The position numbers were made by a program, and so were the translations under genes. This document shows positions 16,792 through 26,115 of a stretch of DNA of 64,000 bases, one piece after another. Where the stretch lies: NCBI RefSeq assembly GCF_001700505.1, contig NZ_MAPV01000093.1, positions 45,130 through 109,129 on the forward strand. Reading direction: 5' to 3'. The notes under the pieces were generated by a model. The model had not been told where the DNA came from. It ran no database searches and saw only the letters and a program-made list of their open reading frames with translations. Within the stretch, counting starts at the first letter, position 1, and each line of letters opens with the position of its first letter. This stretch comes from Streptomyces mutomycini (lineage in GTDB: Bacteria > Actinomycetota > Actinomycetes > Streptomycetales > Streptomycetaceae).

Positions 16792-17667
16792 TCAGCCGTG
16801 CGCGGGGCGGGCGGGCCCGATGCTCTCGTGGACCGCCCTGGAGACGGCCTGAATGGTGTCGATGCCGTCCTGCATCGTCCTGTTGTCCTGCGTGAGCACG
16901 GTGATCACGTAGTCATGGCCCTTGCCGCTGAACGCGCCGACGCTGTGCACCCGCCAGCCGTGGGTGGACCGTTCCAGCCAGCCGTTCTTGAGCTGGACCG
17001 TCGCGTCGCCCGGGGCGCCGGCCGGCACTCCCCAGCGCTGTTCCGGCACGACCTTGCGCATCCGCTCCAGGACGAAGGTCCGCGACCTGTCGTCGAGGAC
17101 CTTGTTCCTGGCCGTCACCAGGGTCAGCAGACGCTGTTCGTCATGGGCGGTGATCTGGGTGAGCCCCCACGCGCCCTTGGCGTCCAGTGCCGTGCGGGTC
17201 ATACCCGCCGCCTTGAGGAACCCCTTGACCTTCGCAGGGCCCAGCCTGTCCCACAGCTCACTGGTCGCGTCGTTGTCCGACTCGGTGATCATGGCCGTGG
17301 AGAGCTCGCCCTCGTGCCGGGTGAGCGGCCGGTCCGCCTTCTGCGCGTCCCAGAGCAGTGCGGCGAGGACCGTGACCTTGACCACGCTCGCCGAGTCGAC
17401 CTGCTGGGTGGGCCGCAGCGTGCAGCTCGTGTGCGTCCGGTGGTCCTGCACCGCCAGGGCGGTGGTGGACCTGTGGCCCTCGAGGGCTGCGGTGATGTCC
17501 TTGGACAGTTCCGCGGCGAGCCCTGCCCGGTCCGAGGCGCAGGAGACGGCAGGGGCCGGGGCTGCGGTGGCAGGCGACGCCGCCAGGGCCGCGGGGGCGA
17601 GAACTCCGCCGACCAGGGCGGCTCGGAACGCGGCGCGGGAGTACCGGGTCAATCGCTGGTGGGCCAT
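16792..17667 (-). CDS. Secreted class A beta-lactamase-like serine hydrolase
   Basis: A 291-aa protein with ATG 17667 after GGAGGA. The signal peptide has RLTRYSRAAFRAALVGG then an Ala-rich core with cleavage near ATA-AP. Active-site elements are Ser94-x-x-Lys97 (SVVK), Ser130-Asp131-Asn132 (SDN) and Lys227-Asn-Gly229 (KNG in place of KTG). Spacing fits class A beta-lactamases, but the KNG variant and low similarity to classic enzymes leave open another serine hydrolase or penicillin-binding role. Cys43 and Cys82 may form a disulfide. Confidence 0.75.
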   Translation of the reverse strand: MAHQRLTRYSRAAFRAALVGGVLAPAALAASPATAAPAPAVSCASDRAGLAAELSKDITAALEGHRSTTALAVQDHRTHTSCTLRPTQQVDSASVVKVTVLAALLWDAQKADRPLTRHEGELSTAMITESDNDATSELWDRLGPAKVKGFLKAAGMTRTALDAKGAWGLTQITAHDEQRLLTLVTARNKVLDDRSRTFVLERMRKVVPEQRWGVPAGAPGDATVQLKNGWLERSTHGWRVHSVGAFSGKGHDYVITVLTQDNRTMQDGIDTIQAVSRAVHESIGPARPAHG

Positions 17668-17891
17668 GCCGTCCTCCGCACTGTCTCGCTGGTCGCCCCG
17701 ACGGAGCACCCGGACATGATGCATGGAAGCGGACAAACCGACCTATGGTCTGGGACACAGCCTGGTCGGCCACCCCTGGTGCCGGCCCGTGGCGCCAGAC
17801 CTCCGGGCCGGGCGCAGTGACCGACGCCACGCCGTTGCCCCTCGCCGGGTCCGGGCCGGAAGCCGGCTCCGGACCGGGCGAGGGGGCGGGC

Positions 17892-19574
17892 TCAGAGGTG
17901 CGTCGGCTCGAACATCCTCAGCAGCGCCGGGAGCACCACCACCGACGGGCCGGGGGCCGCGAGGGCCTTGCCGAGGTCGGCGGCCAGGGCCTCGGGTGTC
18001 GTACGGACCGCGGGCACGCCGAAGGACTCGGCGAGTGCGACGAAGTCCGGGCGGGAGAGTTCGGTCGCCGTGGCTTCCCCGAAGGCGCCCGTCATGTACT
18101 CCCGCAGGATGCCGTAGCCCCCGTCGTCGACGATCAGCCAGGTGACGGGCAGGTCGTACTGCCGGGCGGTGGCGAGTTCGGCGATCGAGTACATCGCGCC
18201 GCCGTCCCCCGAGACCGCGAGCACCGGCCTGGTCCGGTCGGCCGCCGCGGCGCCGATCGCGGCGGGGAAGCCGTAGCCGAGACCGCCCGCGCCCTGCGCC
18301 GAGTGCATCGTGTTGGGATGACGGGCGTCGAAGGCGGACCAGGCCCAGTAGGCCAGGATCGTCATGTCCCAGAAGCTGGGTGAGGTGTCGGGCAGTGCCT
18401 CGCGGACCGAGGCCAGCACCTGCTGCTCCAGGGCGAGGTCCTGGGCCGCGATCCGCTCGTGGACCTTCGCCAGCAGCGACCTGACGCGCTCCGGAGCGGT
18501 GTCGTCCTCGCGGGGCTCCACGGCGTCCAGGAGGTCGGCGAGGGCCTCCCGGGCGTCGGAGTGGATGCCGAGCGCGGGGTGGTTGGACTCCAGCTTCCCG
18601 GCGTCGGCCTCGATCTGCACGACACGGCCGCGCGGGGCGAACGTGTGGTAGTTCGAGGAGAGTTCGCCGAGTCCCGATCCGACGACCAGCAGGACGTCGG
18701 CGTCCTCCAGGAAGTCGGTGGTGTACCGGTCCTCCAGCCAGGAGCGGAGCGAGAGCGGGTGTTCCCAGGGGAAGGCGCCCTTGCCGCCGAAGGTGGTGAC
18801 GACCGGGGCGTTGATCTTCTCGGCGAGCGCACGCAGCTTGCCGGCCGCGTCGGACCGTACGACTCCGCCGCCCGCGATGATCGCCGGACGCTCGGCGTCC
18901 GACAGCAGACGGGCGGCCGCGAGGGTCAGCTCGGGGCGCGGGTACAGCTCGCGCGGGGTGGCGTCGAGCGCGCTGACCACGGGCAGGACCGTCTCGGCGA
19001 GCAGCACGTCCTGCGGGATCTCCACCCAGACCGGGCCGTGCGGGGCCGTCAGCGCGGACTCCCAGGCGGCGGCGATCGCGGACGGGATCTGCGAGGCCGT
19101 GCGCACGGTGTGCACGGACTTCACGATGTCGCGGACGGACGCCTTCTGGTCGCGGAGCTCGTGCAGATAGCCGTGGCGTCCGCCGCCGAGCCCGGCGCTG
19201 GGGATCTGGCTGGAGATCGCCAGCACGGGCGCCGACGCCGCGGCCGCCTCCTGGAGCGCGGCCAGGGAGGTCAGGGCCCCCGGACCGGTGGAGAGCAGCA
19301 GGGGCGCGACCTCGCCGGTGATCCGGCCGTAGGCGTCGGCGGCGAAGCCCGCGTTGTTCTCGACGCGCAGTCCGACGTACGAGAGCGAGGAGCGGCGCAG
19401 CGCGTCGAACATGCCGAGCGCGTGCTGACCGGGCAGCCCGAAGACGGTGGTGGCGCCGAGGCCCTGGAGGGTCTCGACGACGAGGTCGCCGCCGTTGCGG
19501 CCGGACGGAGGGTTCAGGGCCGCCTCGGCCTGGGCCGCCGTGAGCTGCGGCCGGTCGTCGTGGTCGTGACTCAC
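17892..19574 (-). CDS. Thiamine-pyrophosphate enzyme (acetolactate synthase/benzoylformate decarboxylase family)
   Basis: A 560-aa protein starting at GTG 19574, overlapping the agmatinase stop (GTGA). It has three TPP-enzyme domains: an N-terminal pyrimidine-binding domain with the activating Glu in [15 protein letters not shown], a central domain, and a C-terminal diphosphate-binding domain with [12 protein letters not shown] and DDGGYG. Decarboxylation or ligation of a 2-oxo acid is expected. Coupling to an agmatinase-like gene and a symporter suggests action on the carbon skeleton of an imported guanidino or amino acid compound, but the substrate is not evident. Confidence 0.8.
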   Translation of the reverse strand: MSHDHDDRPQLTAAQAEAALNPPSGRNGGDLVVETLQGLGATTVFGLPGQHALGMFDALRRSSLSYVGLRVENNAGFAADAYGRITGEVAPLLLSTGPGALTSLAALQEAAAASAPVLAISSQIPSAGLGGGRHGYLHELRDQKASVRDIVKSVHTVRTASQIPSAIAAAWESALTAPHGPVWVEIPQDVLLAETVLPVVSALDATPRELYPRPELTLAAARLLSDAERPAIIAGGGVVRSDAAGKLRALAEKINAPVVTTFGGKGAFPWEHPLSLRSWLEDRYTTDFLEDADVLLVVGSGLGELSSNYHTFAPRGRVVQIEADAGKLESNHPALGIHSDAREALADLLDAVEPREDDTAPERVRSLLAKVHERIAAQDLALEQQVLASVREALPDTSPSFWDMTILAYWAWSAFDARHPNTMHSAQGAGGLGYGFPAAIGAAAADRTRPVLAVSGDGGAMYSIAELATARQYDLPVTWLIVDDGGYGILREYMTGAFGEATATELSRPDFVALAESFGVPAVRTTPEALAADLGKALAAPGPSVVVLPALLRMFEPTHL

Positions 19575-20548
19575 TTGCCCCGCGCCCCCTTCGCCGCCGC
19601 GATCTGACGGGACATGATCGTCGTCAGTTCGTACGCCGTGTGCGAGGCGGCGACGGAGGTGATCTCCGCGTGGTCGTAGGCCGGGGCGACCTCGACCAGG
19701 TCGGCCGAGACCAGGTTGCACGAGGAGAGTCCGCGCAGGATCTCCAGGAGCTCGCGCGAGGTGAGTCCGCCGGCCTCGGGGGTGCCGGTGCCGGGGGCGT
19801 GCGCCGGGTCGAGCACGTCGATGTCGATGGAGATGTAGAGCGGCCGGTCGCCGATGCGCTGCCGCAGCTGGTCGGCGATCTCGTCGACGCCGCGCCGCAT
19901 GACGTCGGCGGAGGTGACGATGCCGAAGCCCATCTTGGCGTCGTCGGTGAGGTCCTGCTTGCCGTACAGCGGGCCGCGGGTACCGACGTGGGAGAGCGCC
20001 TCGGTGTCGAGGATGCCCTCCTCGACGGCACGGCGGAACGGGGTGCCGTGGGTGTATTCGGCGCCGAAGTAGGTGTCCCAGGTGTCCAGGTGCGCGTCGA
20101 AGTGGAGCAGGGCGACGGGGCCGTGCTTCTTGGCGACGGAACGCAGCAGCGGCAGCGCGATGGTGTGGTCGCCGCCGAGCGTCATCAGCCGGGCGCCGGT
20201 GGCGAGCAGGTCGTCGGCCGCGGCCTCGACGGTCTCGACGGCCTCGTTGATGTTGAACGGGTTCGCGGCGATGTCACCGGCGTCGGCGACCTGGGCCAGG
20301 GCGAAGGGCGAGGCGTCCTGCGCCGGGTTGTAGGGGCGCAGGAGCCGCGAGGCCTCGCGGATGGCGTTGCCGCCGAAGCGTGCGCCGGGGCGGTAGGAGA
20401 CACCGGAGTCGAAAGGCACGCCGACGACGGCGACATCGGCGGTACCGACCTCGTCGAGCCGCGGCAGCCGGGCGAACGTCGCGGGTCCGGCGTACCGGGG
20501 CACGCGCGAGGAGTCGACCGGGCCGCGCGGCGTTTCGTTGCTGCTCAT
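19571..20548 (-). CDS. speB: Agmatinase-family ureohydrolase
   Basis: A 325-aa protein. ATG 20548 is preceded by GAAAGG; an earlier ATG would add a poorly conserved stretch. Manganese-ligand motifs of the arginase/agmatinase superfamily are complete: [18 protein letters not shown] and [19 protein letters not shown]. It removes urea from agmatine or a related guanidino acid such as 4-guanidinobutyrate; sequence alone does not separate these. It is translationally coupled to the TPP enzyme downstream and lies next to a sodium/solute symporter and a PucR regulator, so it probably belongs to a catabolic unit. Confidence 0.8.
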   Translation of the reverse strand: MSSNETPRGPVDSSRVPRYAGPATFARLPRLDEVGTADVAVVGVPFDSGVSYRPGARFGGNAIREASRLLRPYNPAQDASPFALAQVADAGDIAANPFNINEAVETVEAAADDLLATGARLMTLGGDHTIALPLLRSVAKKHGPVALLHFDAHLDTWDTYFGAEYTHGTPFRRAVEEGILDTEALSHVGTRGPLYGKQDLTDDAKMGFGIVTSADVMRRGVDEIADQLRQRIGDRPLYISIDIDVLDPAHAPGTGTPEAGGLTSRELLEILRGLSSCNLVSADLVEVAPAYDHAEITSVAASHTAYELTTIMSRQIAAAKGARGK

Positions 20549-20637
20549 GGGTGCGGGTACCTTTCGTCGGGCCATGTACGCCTTGTGGGCGTTCATACGT
20601 TAATCAGTGTGCCAGGGGCGGAATCTCGGTCCGGCCG

Positions 20638-20686
20638 GGCAGTCGGACCACGATGCGGCCGGGTAGTCGGGCAGTCGGACCACGAT
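20638..20686. repeat. Two 18-bp direct repeats
   Basis: GGGCAGTCGGACCACGAT occurs at 20638-20655 and again at 20669-20686 in the gap between the symporter and agmatinase genes. A further CGG/GGCCGG-rich stretch follows. Possible regulatory or slipped-strand repeat; no function assigned. Confidence 0.6.
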
Positions 20687-20747
20687 CCGGCTCGGGCCGT
20701 GGCCCGGTCGGTCAGCCGGCCAGACGTCGGGCCGGCCGGCAGACCGG

Positions 20748-22211
20748 TCAGACGGTCGCCGGCTCCGGGGTGCCGGCCGGATCGCCGGCCCCCCGCCCGG
20801 CCAGCCGCTCGCGCCACGCGGTCAGGACGGCCGCGTCGGTCGGCTTCGTCGCCAGCGAGACGATGACGTACACCGCGAACGAGGCGATCAGCCCGTAGTA
20901 GACCGGCTCGTTGGCGAGGATTCCGTATCCCGCCATCAGCCCGATCACGGACGCGCCGCCGACGGCCACGGCTGCCAGAGCACCCGCCGCCGTGCCCCGG
21001 CGCCAGAGCAGACCGCCGAGGATCGGCACCAGCAGCCCGCCGACCAGCAGGTTGTAGGCGACGGTGAGTGCCTCGACGACGTTGTTGAGCGCGATGGCGA
21101 TCACGATGACGGCCACGCCCATGATGAGGATGAAGGCCCGGTTGCCCTTCACCTCGTCCCGTTCCCCGCCGTCCTTGGCGACCACGCCCCGCAGCCGCGA
21201 CCAGATGTCGTTGTTGGCCACGGTCGCGCAGGCGATCAGCGCACCGGAGGACGTGGACATCACCGCGGCGAGCGCGGCGGCCAGCACCAGACCGCGTACG
21301 CCGACGGGCAGTTCGTCCTTGACTATCGTCGCGAAGGCCGCGTCCGCGCTGGGCAGCTTCGGGTACAGCACCTTGGCCGCCGTCCCGATGACGGCACCGG
21401 CGACCGCGTACACCAGGCAGTACGTGCCGGCGACGGTGCCGCCCCACCGTGCCGTCCGGTCGCTGCGGGCGGTGAACACGCGCTGCCAGATGTCCTGGCC
21501 GATGAGCATGCCGAAGGTGTAGATCAGGACGTACGTGAAGATCGTCTCGCCGCCTATGCCCAGCGGGTCGAAGTACTCCGTGGGCAGCTTCGCCTTCATC
21601 TCGCTGAAGCCGCCCGCCTTGACGACGGCGATCGGCAGGAGGAGGAGCAGGATTCCGATCGTCTTGACGACGAACTGCACCATGTCGGTGATCGTGATCG
21701 ACCACATGCCGCCGAGCGTCGAGTACGCGACGACGATGGTGCCGCCCAGGATGATCGCGACGGTCCTGTCCACGTCGAACAGGACGTCGAAGATGGTGGC
21801 GTAGGCGATGGTCGAGGTGACCGCGAGCATCAGCGTGTACGCCCACATGACGACACCGGAGATCACCCCGGCCCGGCCGCCGTAGCGCAGGTCGAGCATC
21901 TCGGAGACGGTGTAGACCTTCAGCCGTGCGATGCGGGCCGAGAAGAAGACGGACAGGGCGAGCAGCCCGAGGCCGATCGTGAAGACCATCCAGGCGCCGG
22001 AGAGCCCGTACTGGTAGCCGAGACCCACGCCGCCGATCGTCGAGGCACCGCCGAGGACGATCGCGGCCATGGTGCCGGAGTACATCCAGGGGCCGAGCCG
22101 CCGTCCGGCGACCAGGAACTCGCTCTTGGACCTGGCGCGGCGCATGCCCCACCAGCCCATGGCGAGCATGCCGACCAGATAGACCACGATCACCGCGTAG
22201 TCGACAGCCAT
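20748..22211 (-). CDS. Sodium:solute symporter family permease
   Basis: A 487-aa protein with ATG 22211 after GGAGGAAA. About 13 hydrophobic helices begin with VDYAVIVVYLVGMLAMGWWG. GAWMVFTIGLGLLALSVFFSARI and SEMLDLRYG are typical of the SSS family. It imports an organic solute with sodium. Its location beside agmatinase and TPP-enzyme genes and opposite a PucR regulator points to a nitrogen- or carboxylate-containing substrate; the exact compound is unknown. Confidence 0.85.
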   Translation of the reverse strand: MAVDYAVIVVYLVGMLAMGWWGMRRARSKSEFLVAGRRLGPWMYSGTMAAIVLGGASTIGGVGLGYQYGLSGAWMVFTIGLGLLALSVFFSARIARLKVYTVSEMLDLRYGGRAGVISGVVMWAYTLMLAVTSTIAYATIFDVLFDVDRTVAIILGGTIVVAYSTLGGMWSITITDMVQFVVKTIGILLLLLPIAVVKAGGFSEMKAKLPTEYFDPLGIGGETIFTYVLIYTFGMLIGQDIWQRVFTARSDRTARWGGTVAGTYCLVYAVAGAVIGTAAKVLYPKLPSADAAFATIVKDELPVGVRGLVLAAALAAVMSTSSGALIACATVANNDIWSRLRGVVAKDGGERDEVKGNRAFILIMGVAVIVIAIALNNVVEALTVAYNLLVGGLLVPILGGLLWRRGTAAGALAAVAVGGASVIGLMAGYGILANEPVYYGLIASFAVYVIVSLATKPTDAAVLTAWRERLAGRGAGDPAGTPEPATV

Positions 22212-22298
22212 GGGCTTTCCTCCGTCTCGTTTGCGCTCAGGGTGGGGTGTGGTGAGGAAGACGGTAGGTGGCCGAAAGCCGACGCTGAAGTGTACGTT

Positions 22299-22335
22299 CC
22301 ATCCATCCTCGCCCCACCGAGTGGATGGACCATCC
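22299..22335. promoter_or_regulatory. Candidate operator between symporter and PucR genes
   Basis: CCATCCATCC at 22299-22308 is mirrored by GGATGG at 22323-22328, and a further CATCC follows at 22331-22335 directly before the PucR start. Repeats at this spot between divergent genes suggest an autoregulatory site. Based on inspection only. Confidence 0.4.
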
Positions 22336-23814
22336 ATGCCGGACTCCCCCGCCGGGCCTCCCGCCCCTCCCGTCCCCCTGACCGAACTGCTCGGCAGGGA
22401 GGAGCTCGGGCTGCGCCGGATCGCGGGGCCGGAGCAGGCGGACGTCTCGTGGGTGCACACCTCGGAGATGGCCGACCCGTATCCGTATCTGCTCGGCGGC
22501 GAGCTGCTGCTGAGTGCCGGGGTCCAGCTCACGGACGCGGACACCTATGTGGCCCGGCTCGTGCAGGCGGGGGCGGCGGCCCTCGGCTTCGGGCTGGCGC
22601 CGGTGCACGACACCGTGCCGGCCGCTCTGGTGGAGGCGTGCGACCGGCACGGGCTGCCCCTGGTGGAGGTGCCTCCCGGGACCCGCTTCACCGCGATCGC
22701 CCGGGCGGTGTGGCGGCTGATGGCGGAGGCGCGGCACCGTGAGCTGCGCAGGGTGACCCGCGCCCAGCAGGCCCTGGCGACGGCGGCGGCCCGCCCGGAC
22801 CCGGTCTCGGCGGTGCTGCGCCAGCTCGCCGTACAGCTGGAGGGCCGGGTGGCGCTGTTCACGGCGGGGGGCACCGAACTGCACGCGGCGGGGGGCCGCC
22901 CGGCACCGGACGTGGAGGCGGCGCTCGCCCGGCTGGCCAGGGTGGTGGCCCCGCCCGCGTCCGCCGCCACCGGCCGCAAGCCGCGCCCCTCGTCGGCCAC
23001 CGACACCCGGGGCGGCACCCATCTGTCGGCGTACCCGCTGGGCGGGTCCCAGGGCCTGGCACTGGTCCTGGCGACGCCCCGGCGCGACGCCGGCGACCAC
23101 ACCGTCGCCGGGATCGCCGTCGTGCTCCTCTCCCTGCTCACCGCCCCGCACCAGGGCGCCGACGCGGCGGGCCGCTCGGCGGCGCTCGTACGGCTCCTGC
23201 TGGGTGCGGCCCCCGAGGACGTGGCCCCGCTGCTGGGCGACGGCGACTCCTGGACGGTGGTGCACGCCCGCCGCGCCGACGGCGCCCCGACCGGACCTCT
23301 CGACGCCGGGGCCCTCGGCGCGGCACTGGGCTCGGCACTGTCGGACGTGGACCGCGAGACCGTACGGGTCCTGCTCCCCGGCCCTCCGGAGGCAGTGGCC
23401 CCGCGACCGGGCTGGACCCTCGGCGTCTCCGGGCCCGCCCCGGTGACCGCCCTGCCCGACGCCGACAGCCAGGCGTCACGCGCCCTGGGCCACGCCGAGG
23501 CGACCCGCGTCCCGCTGACCACGCACCGTCCCGGCGCCGGGGGCCTGGCCGCCCTGATCCCGCCGGACCGCGCCGAGGCCCACGCCCGCGCCCTGCTGGC
23601 CCCCCTCACCGAGCCCCTGGCCGAGACCCTGCGCTGCTGGCTGAGCCTCCACGGCAGCTGGGACCGCACAGCGGTGGCCCTGCGGGTCCACCGCAACACG
23701 GTCCGCCAGCGCATCGCCCGGTGCGCGGCGCTGCTGGACATGGACCTGGACGACATGGACGTACGGACGGAGCTGTGGTTCGCGCTGCGGGGACGCGGGG
23801 CGGGCGGTGCCTGA
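22336..23814 (+). CDS. PucR-family transcriptional regulator
   Basis: A 492-aa protein with start ATG 22336. The N-terminal domain (about 1-130) is the PucR ligand-type region (LGREELGLRRIAGPEQADVSWVH). The C-terminal HTH is readable in VHRNTVRQRIARCAALLDMDL. PucR-type regulators commonly control purine, amine or amino acid catabolic genes. It is divergent from the symporter/agmatinase/TPP genes and probably activates them in response to the substrate or an intermediate; that is inference from position. Confidence 0.85.
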   Translation: MPDSPAGPPAPPVPLTELLGREELGLRRIAGPEQADVSWVHTSEMADPYPYLLGGELLLSAGVQLTDADTYVARLVQAGAAALGFGLAPVHDTVPAALVEACDRHGLPLVEVPPGTRFTAIARAVWRLMAEARHRELRRVTRAQQALATAAARPDPVSAVLRQLAVQLEGRVALFTAGGTELHAAGGRPAPDVEAALARLARVVAPPASAATGRKPRPSSATDTRGGTHLSAYPLGGSQGLALVLATPRRDAGDHTVAGIAVVLLSLLTAPHQGADAAGRSAALVRLLLGAAPEDVAPLLGDGDSWTVVHARRADGAPTGPLDAGALGAALGSALSDVDRETVRVLLPGPPEAVAPRPGWTLGVSGPAPVTALPDADSQASRALGHAEATRVPLTTHRPGAGGLAALIPPDRAEAHARALLAPLTEPLAETLRCWLSLHGSWDRTAVALRVHRNTVRQRIARCAALLDMDLDDMDVRTELWFALRGRGAGGA

Positions 23815-23846
23815 ATCCTGACGCTGTGACTGAGGCCGCGGACGCC

Positions 23847-24182
23847 TCACGCGTGGCTGAGGATGACCACCAGCGCCGTTACCTCCGCCAGGAGTTGCGC
23901 GGCGAGCGCGTTCCGGCGCACCCGCACCGTGGACGCTGCCAGCGCGACGGTGCAGGCCACAACAGCCAGCCCGAGGCCGCATGTGAACAGCCACCCGGGA
24001 AGCGGCTGGCCGCACCCCTCGCCGTAGGTCAGGCAGCGGCCGGCACGCTCGGAGGAAAGGGTCAGCACCCCGGTCACCAGCGCCGCGGGCACGAAGAGGA
24101 TCGCGGCCAGGACGGACCGGAAGCGGGTGCGATCCTTGACTTCTTCGGTCGCCGGCTCGAGCAGTGGGGCTGTTTCGTTCAT
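23847..24182 (-). CDS. Small membrane protein of unknown function
   Basis: A 111-aa protein with ATG 24182 immediately after GGAGG. Hydrophobic helices at about 26-43 and 66-85, and a third near the C-terminus (LLAEVTALVVILSHA), indicate an integral membrane protein. Two cysteines (GRCLTYGEGCG) lie in the outer loop. No family recognised. It is convergent with the PucR gene. Confidence 0.6.
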   Translation of the reverse strand: MNETAPLLEPATEEVKDRTRFRSVLAAILFVPAALVTGVLTLSSERAGRCLTYGEGCGQPLPGWLFTCGLGLAVVACTVALAASTVRVRRNALAAQLLAEVTALVVILSHA

Positions 24183-24293
24183 GCCTCCATCCAACGCCCC
24201 GACCCGGAGCGCCACCCCGGTCGGCGTACTCAAAGTGAGCGGCGCGAGGTACTCAGACGGCGAAGCTCTTTCGGGCCCCAGGGTCCCCCGCGC

Positions 24294-24767
24294 CTACACG
24301 GGCGGGCACGCACGGGCAGCGCCGATTCCATCAGTCTTGAGCGACATCCGCACCAGCGTTCCCGACTCACTGATCAGCAGGTCCGGCACATGGTCCTCGT
24401 AGAAGCGGATCTGCCCGATGACGCCCTCGGTGCCGGAGTGCTGTGCCAACTGCTCCAGCAGCGGGTCCAGGTCGGGGAGGGACTCCGCGTGCACTTCCTG
24501 GCGTGCCGTGAGAGCCCACCCGCCGTCCGTACGGTGCAACTCGCCCACCAGCAGCCCCCCGATGCGCGCCGCCGGTCCACGCTCGGCGAGGAGAGGGCAG
24601 ACGTCGTCCGGTTCGGCCTGCTCTTCCGTGGACGCGTCCACCGTTCCCTCCGGCCGCCCGGCACCCCTACCGCTGATCCCGAGATGCCGTCGCAGCTCGT
24701 CCACGACCGCGCCCGGCGCCGTGGCGCGGAGGTTCAGAGCGAGGTCGACTGCGTACGTGTCACCCAT
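24294..24767 (-). CDS. Hypothetical protein
   Basis: A 157-aa soluble, acidic protein. The start (MGDTYAVDLALNLR) is at ATG 24767. The N-terminal half resembles an alpha/beta domain with a polar linker, followed by TDGGWALTARQEVHAESLPDLD. No signal peptide, membrane segment or known motif. Codon-position GC bias supports it as a real gene. Confidence 0.6.
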   Translation of the reverse strand: MGDTYAVDLALNLRATAPGAVVDELRRHLGISGRGAGRPEGTVDASTEEQAEPDDVCPLLAERGPAARIGGLLVGELHRTDGGWALTARQEVHAESLPDLDPLLEQLAQHSGTEGVIGQIRFYEDHVPDLLISESGTLVRMSLKTDGIGAARACPPV

Positions 24768-24868
24768 CCCGCCAGCCTAATCGCGGTGGTCGGGGAAAAG
24801 ATGAGGAAGCCCCGACGGCAATCTGCTAGAAAGGCGAACTTCCGATCACACCAGAGGACTTGGATTCC

Positions 24869-25279
24869 ATGCCCCGCGCCGTCACGCTCATCCGTTCCAC
24901 CGCGCTGTCCGACGTGGCCGAGTACGCCTACGCCGCCACCGCACCCGCCGAAGCACGGCTGATCTTCCTCGCCGGGGCGTGCCCGCTGAACGAGGACGGG
25001 TCCACAGCGGCCGTCGGCGACTACGCCGGCCAGGCGGCGAAGGCTCTGGAGAACATGAGGACCGCACTCGCCGCGGCGGGGGCCGGCCTGACGGACGTGA
25101 TCAGCACGCGCGTACTGGTCGCCTCCACGCGGCGGGAGGACCTGGTGACCGCCTGGGATGTGGTCCGGAACGCCTTCGGCGAGCACGACGTCCCGAGCAC
25201 GTTGCTCGGCGTCACCGTCCTCGGCTACGACGATCAGCTGGTGGAGATCGAAGGCGTCGCCGCGGTGCTCGACTCCTGA
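24869..25279 (+). CDS. RidA/YjgF-family protein
   Basis: A 136-aa protein, the usual family length. ATG 24869 is preceded by GAGGA at a 10-nt spacing; a TTG nine bases earlier is unlikely. Family features are RLIFLAGACPLN, GDYAGQAAKALENMRTALAA and TSTRVLV-type strands ending in LVEIEGVAAV. RidA proteins hydrolyse reactive enamine/imine intermediates; the key Arg is present in STRVLVAS. Clear family, unknown specific substrate. Confidence 0.85.
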   Translation: MPRAVTLIRSTALSDVAEYAYAATAPAEARLIFLAGACPLNEDGSTAAVGDYAGQAAKALENMRTALAAAGAGLTDVISTRVLVASTRREDLVTAWDVVRNAFGEHDVPSTLLGVTVLGYDDQLVEIEGVAAVLDS

Positions 25280-25431
25280 TCGGCCGGCACCTGGCAACCG
25301 GCTCAGCCCCGGCCCGGCCCCGCTCCCCGGCCGCCGGGCGAGCAGCTGTGCGGGGTCGGCAGGCGGAATGTATCCGCTGTGTATGCCCGCCTCCTTGAAT
25401 CGCCGTGTCACCCGACGACAAGGGGAGAACC

Positions 25432-26007
25432 ATGCACAGGAAGTTTCGCCGGTCGCTGACCGCCATGGCCGCGTTCGCGGCCGTCACGCTCACCGCTCCG
25501 GTCGCTGTCGCGGCGCCGGTGGCGGATTCGTCGGAGGCCGCGATCACCGCGCGGCCCGCCTTCAAGATGCCCTTCGAGTGCAACCAGACATGGCTCGGCA
25601 GCAACTGGTCCGGGCACAGCCCCGCGCACTCGATCGACTGGAACCACTACGACGCGAACGGCACCCCTGACGACCTGGGCCGCCGGGTGTTCGCCAGTGC
25701 GGGTGGCACGGTGCTCGAGTCGTACTACTCCACGGGCGCCGGGTACGGGAACACGATAGTCATCGGCCACGGGGGCGGCTGGCAGACGCGGTACGCCCAT
25801 CTGAGGACGCGTTCGGTGAACGCCGGTGACACGGTCAACGTGGGCCAGAAGATCGGCGAGGTCGGCGAAACGTCCGCCCTCTACGACATCACCCCGCACC
25901 TGCACTACGAGCAGAAGCTCAACGGGGCGGTCGTCGTCGCGGTCGTCCAGGGCGTCACCTGGAGCGACTACCTCAAGCGCAACCAGACCAGCACCAACAG
26001 ATGCTGA
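25432..26007 (+). CDS. Secreted M23 (LytM-like) peptidase
   Basis: A 191-aa protein with ATG 25432 after AGGGGAGAA. The signal peptide is MHRKFRRSLTAMAAFAAVTLTAPVAVAA. The M23 zinc site appears as HSIDWNHYD (His and Asp) and HLHYE. Gly-rich GHGGGWQTRYAHL and VNVGQKIGEVGETS are typical of the fold. It likely cleaves peptidoglycan cross-bridges or other Gly-containing peptides extracellularly. It carries a single catalytic domain with no cell-wall-binding module. It ends at a strong hairpin. Confidence 0.85.
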   Translation: MHRKFRRSLTAMAAFAAVTLTAPVAVAAPVADSSEAAITARPAFKMPFECNQTWLGSNWSGHSPAHSIDWNHYDANGTPDDLGRRVFASAGGTVLESYYSTGAGYGNTIVIGHGGGWQTRYAHLRTRSVNAGDTVNVGQKIGEVGETSALYDITPHLHYEQKLNGAVVVAVVQGVTWSDYLKRNQTSTNRC

Positions 26008-26064
26008 TCCGCCATCGGGTGCAGGCGGGAGGACGGACCGCCACCCGGTGACCCCCTCCTGTGC

Positions 26065-26100
26065 CGGGTGCGGGTGCGACGGCGGTCGCACCCGCACCCG
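26065..26100. terminator. Bidirectional terminator, 16-bp perfect stem
   Basis: Positions 26065-26080 are an exact reverse complement of 26085-26100 with a 4-nt loop. It sits between the convergent M23 peptidase and SARP regulator genes. Confidence 0.85.
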
Positions 26101-26115
26101 TCTCCGGCGGACCGC

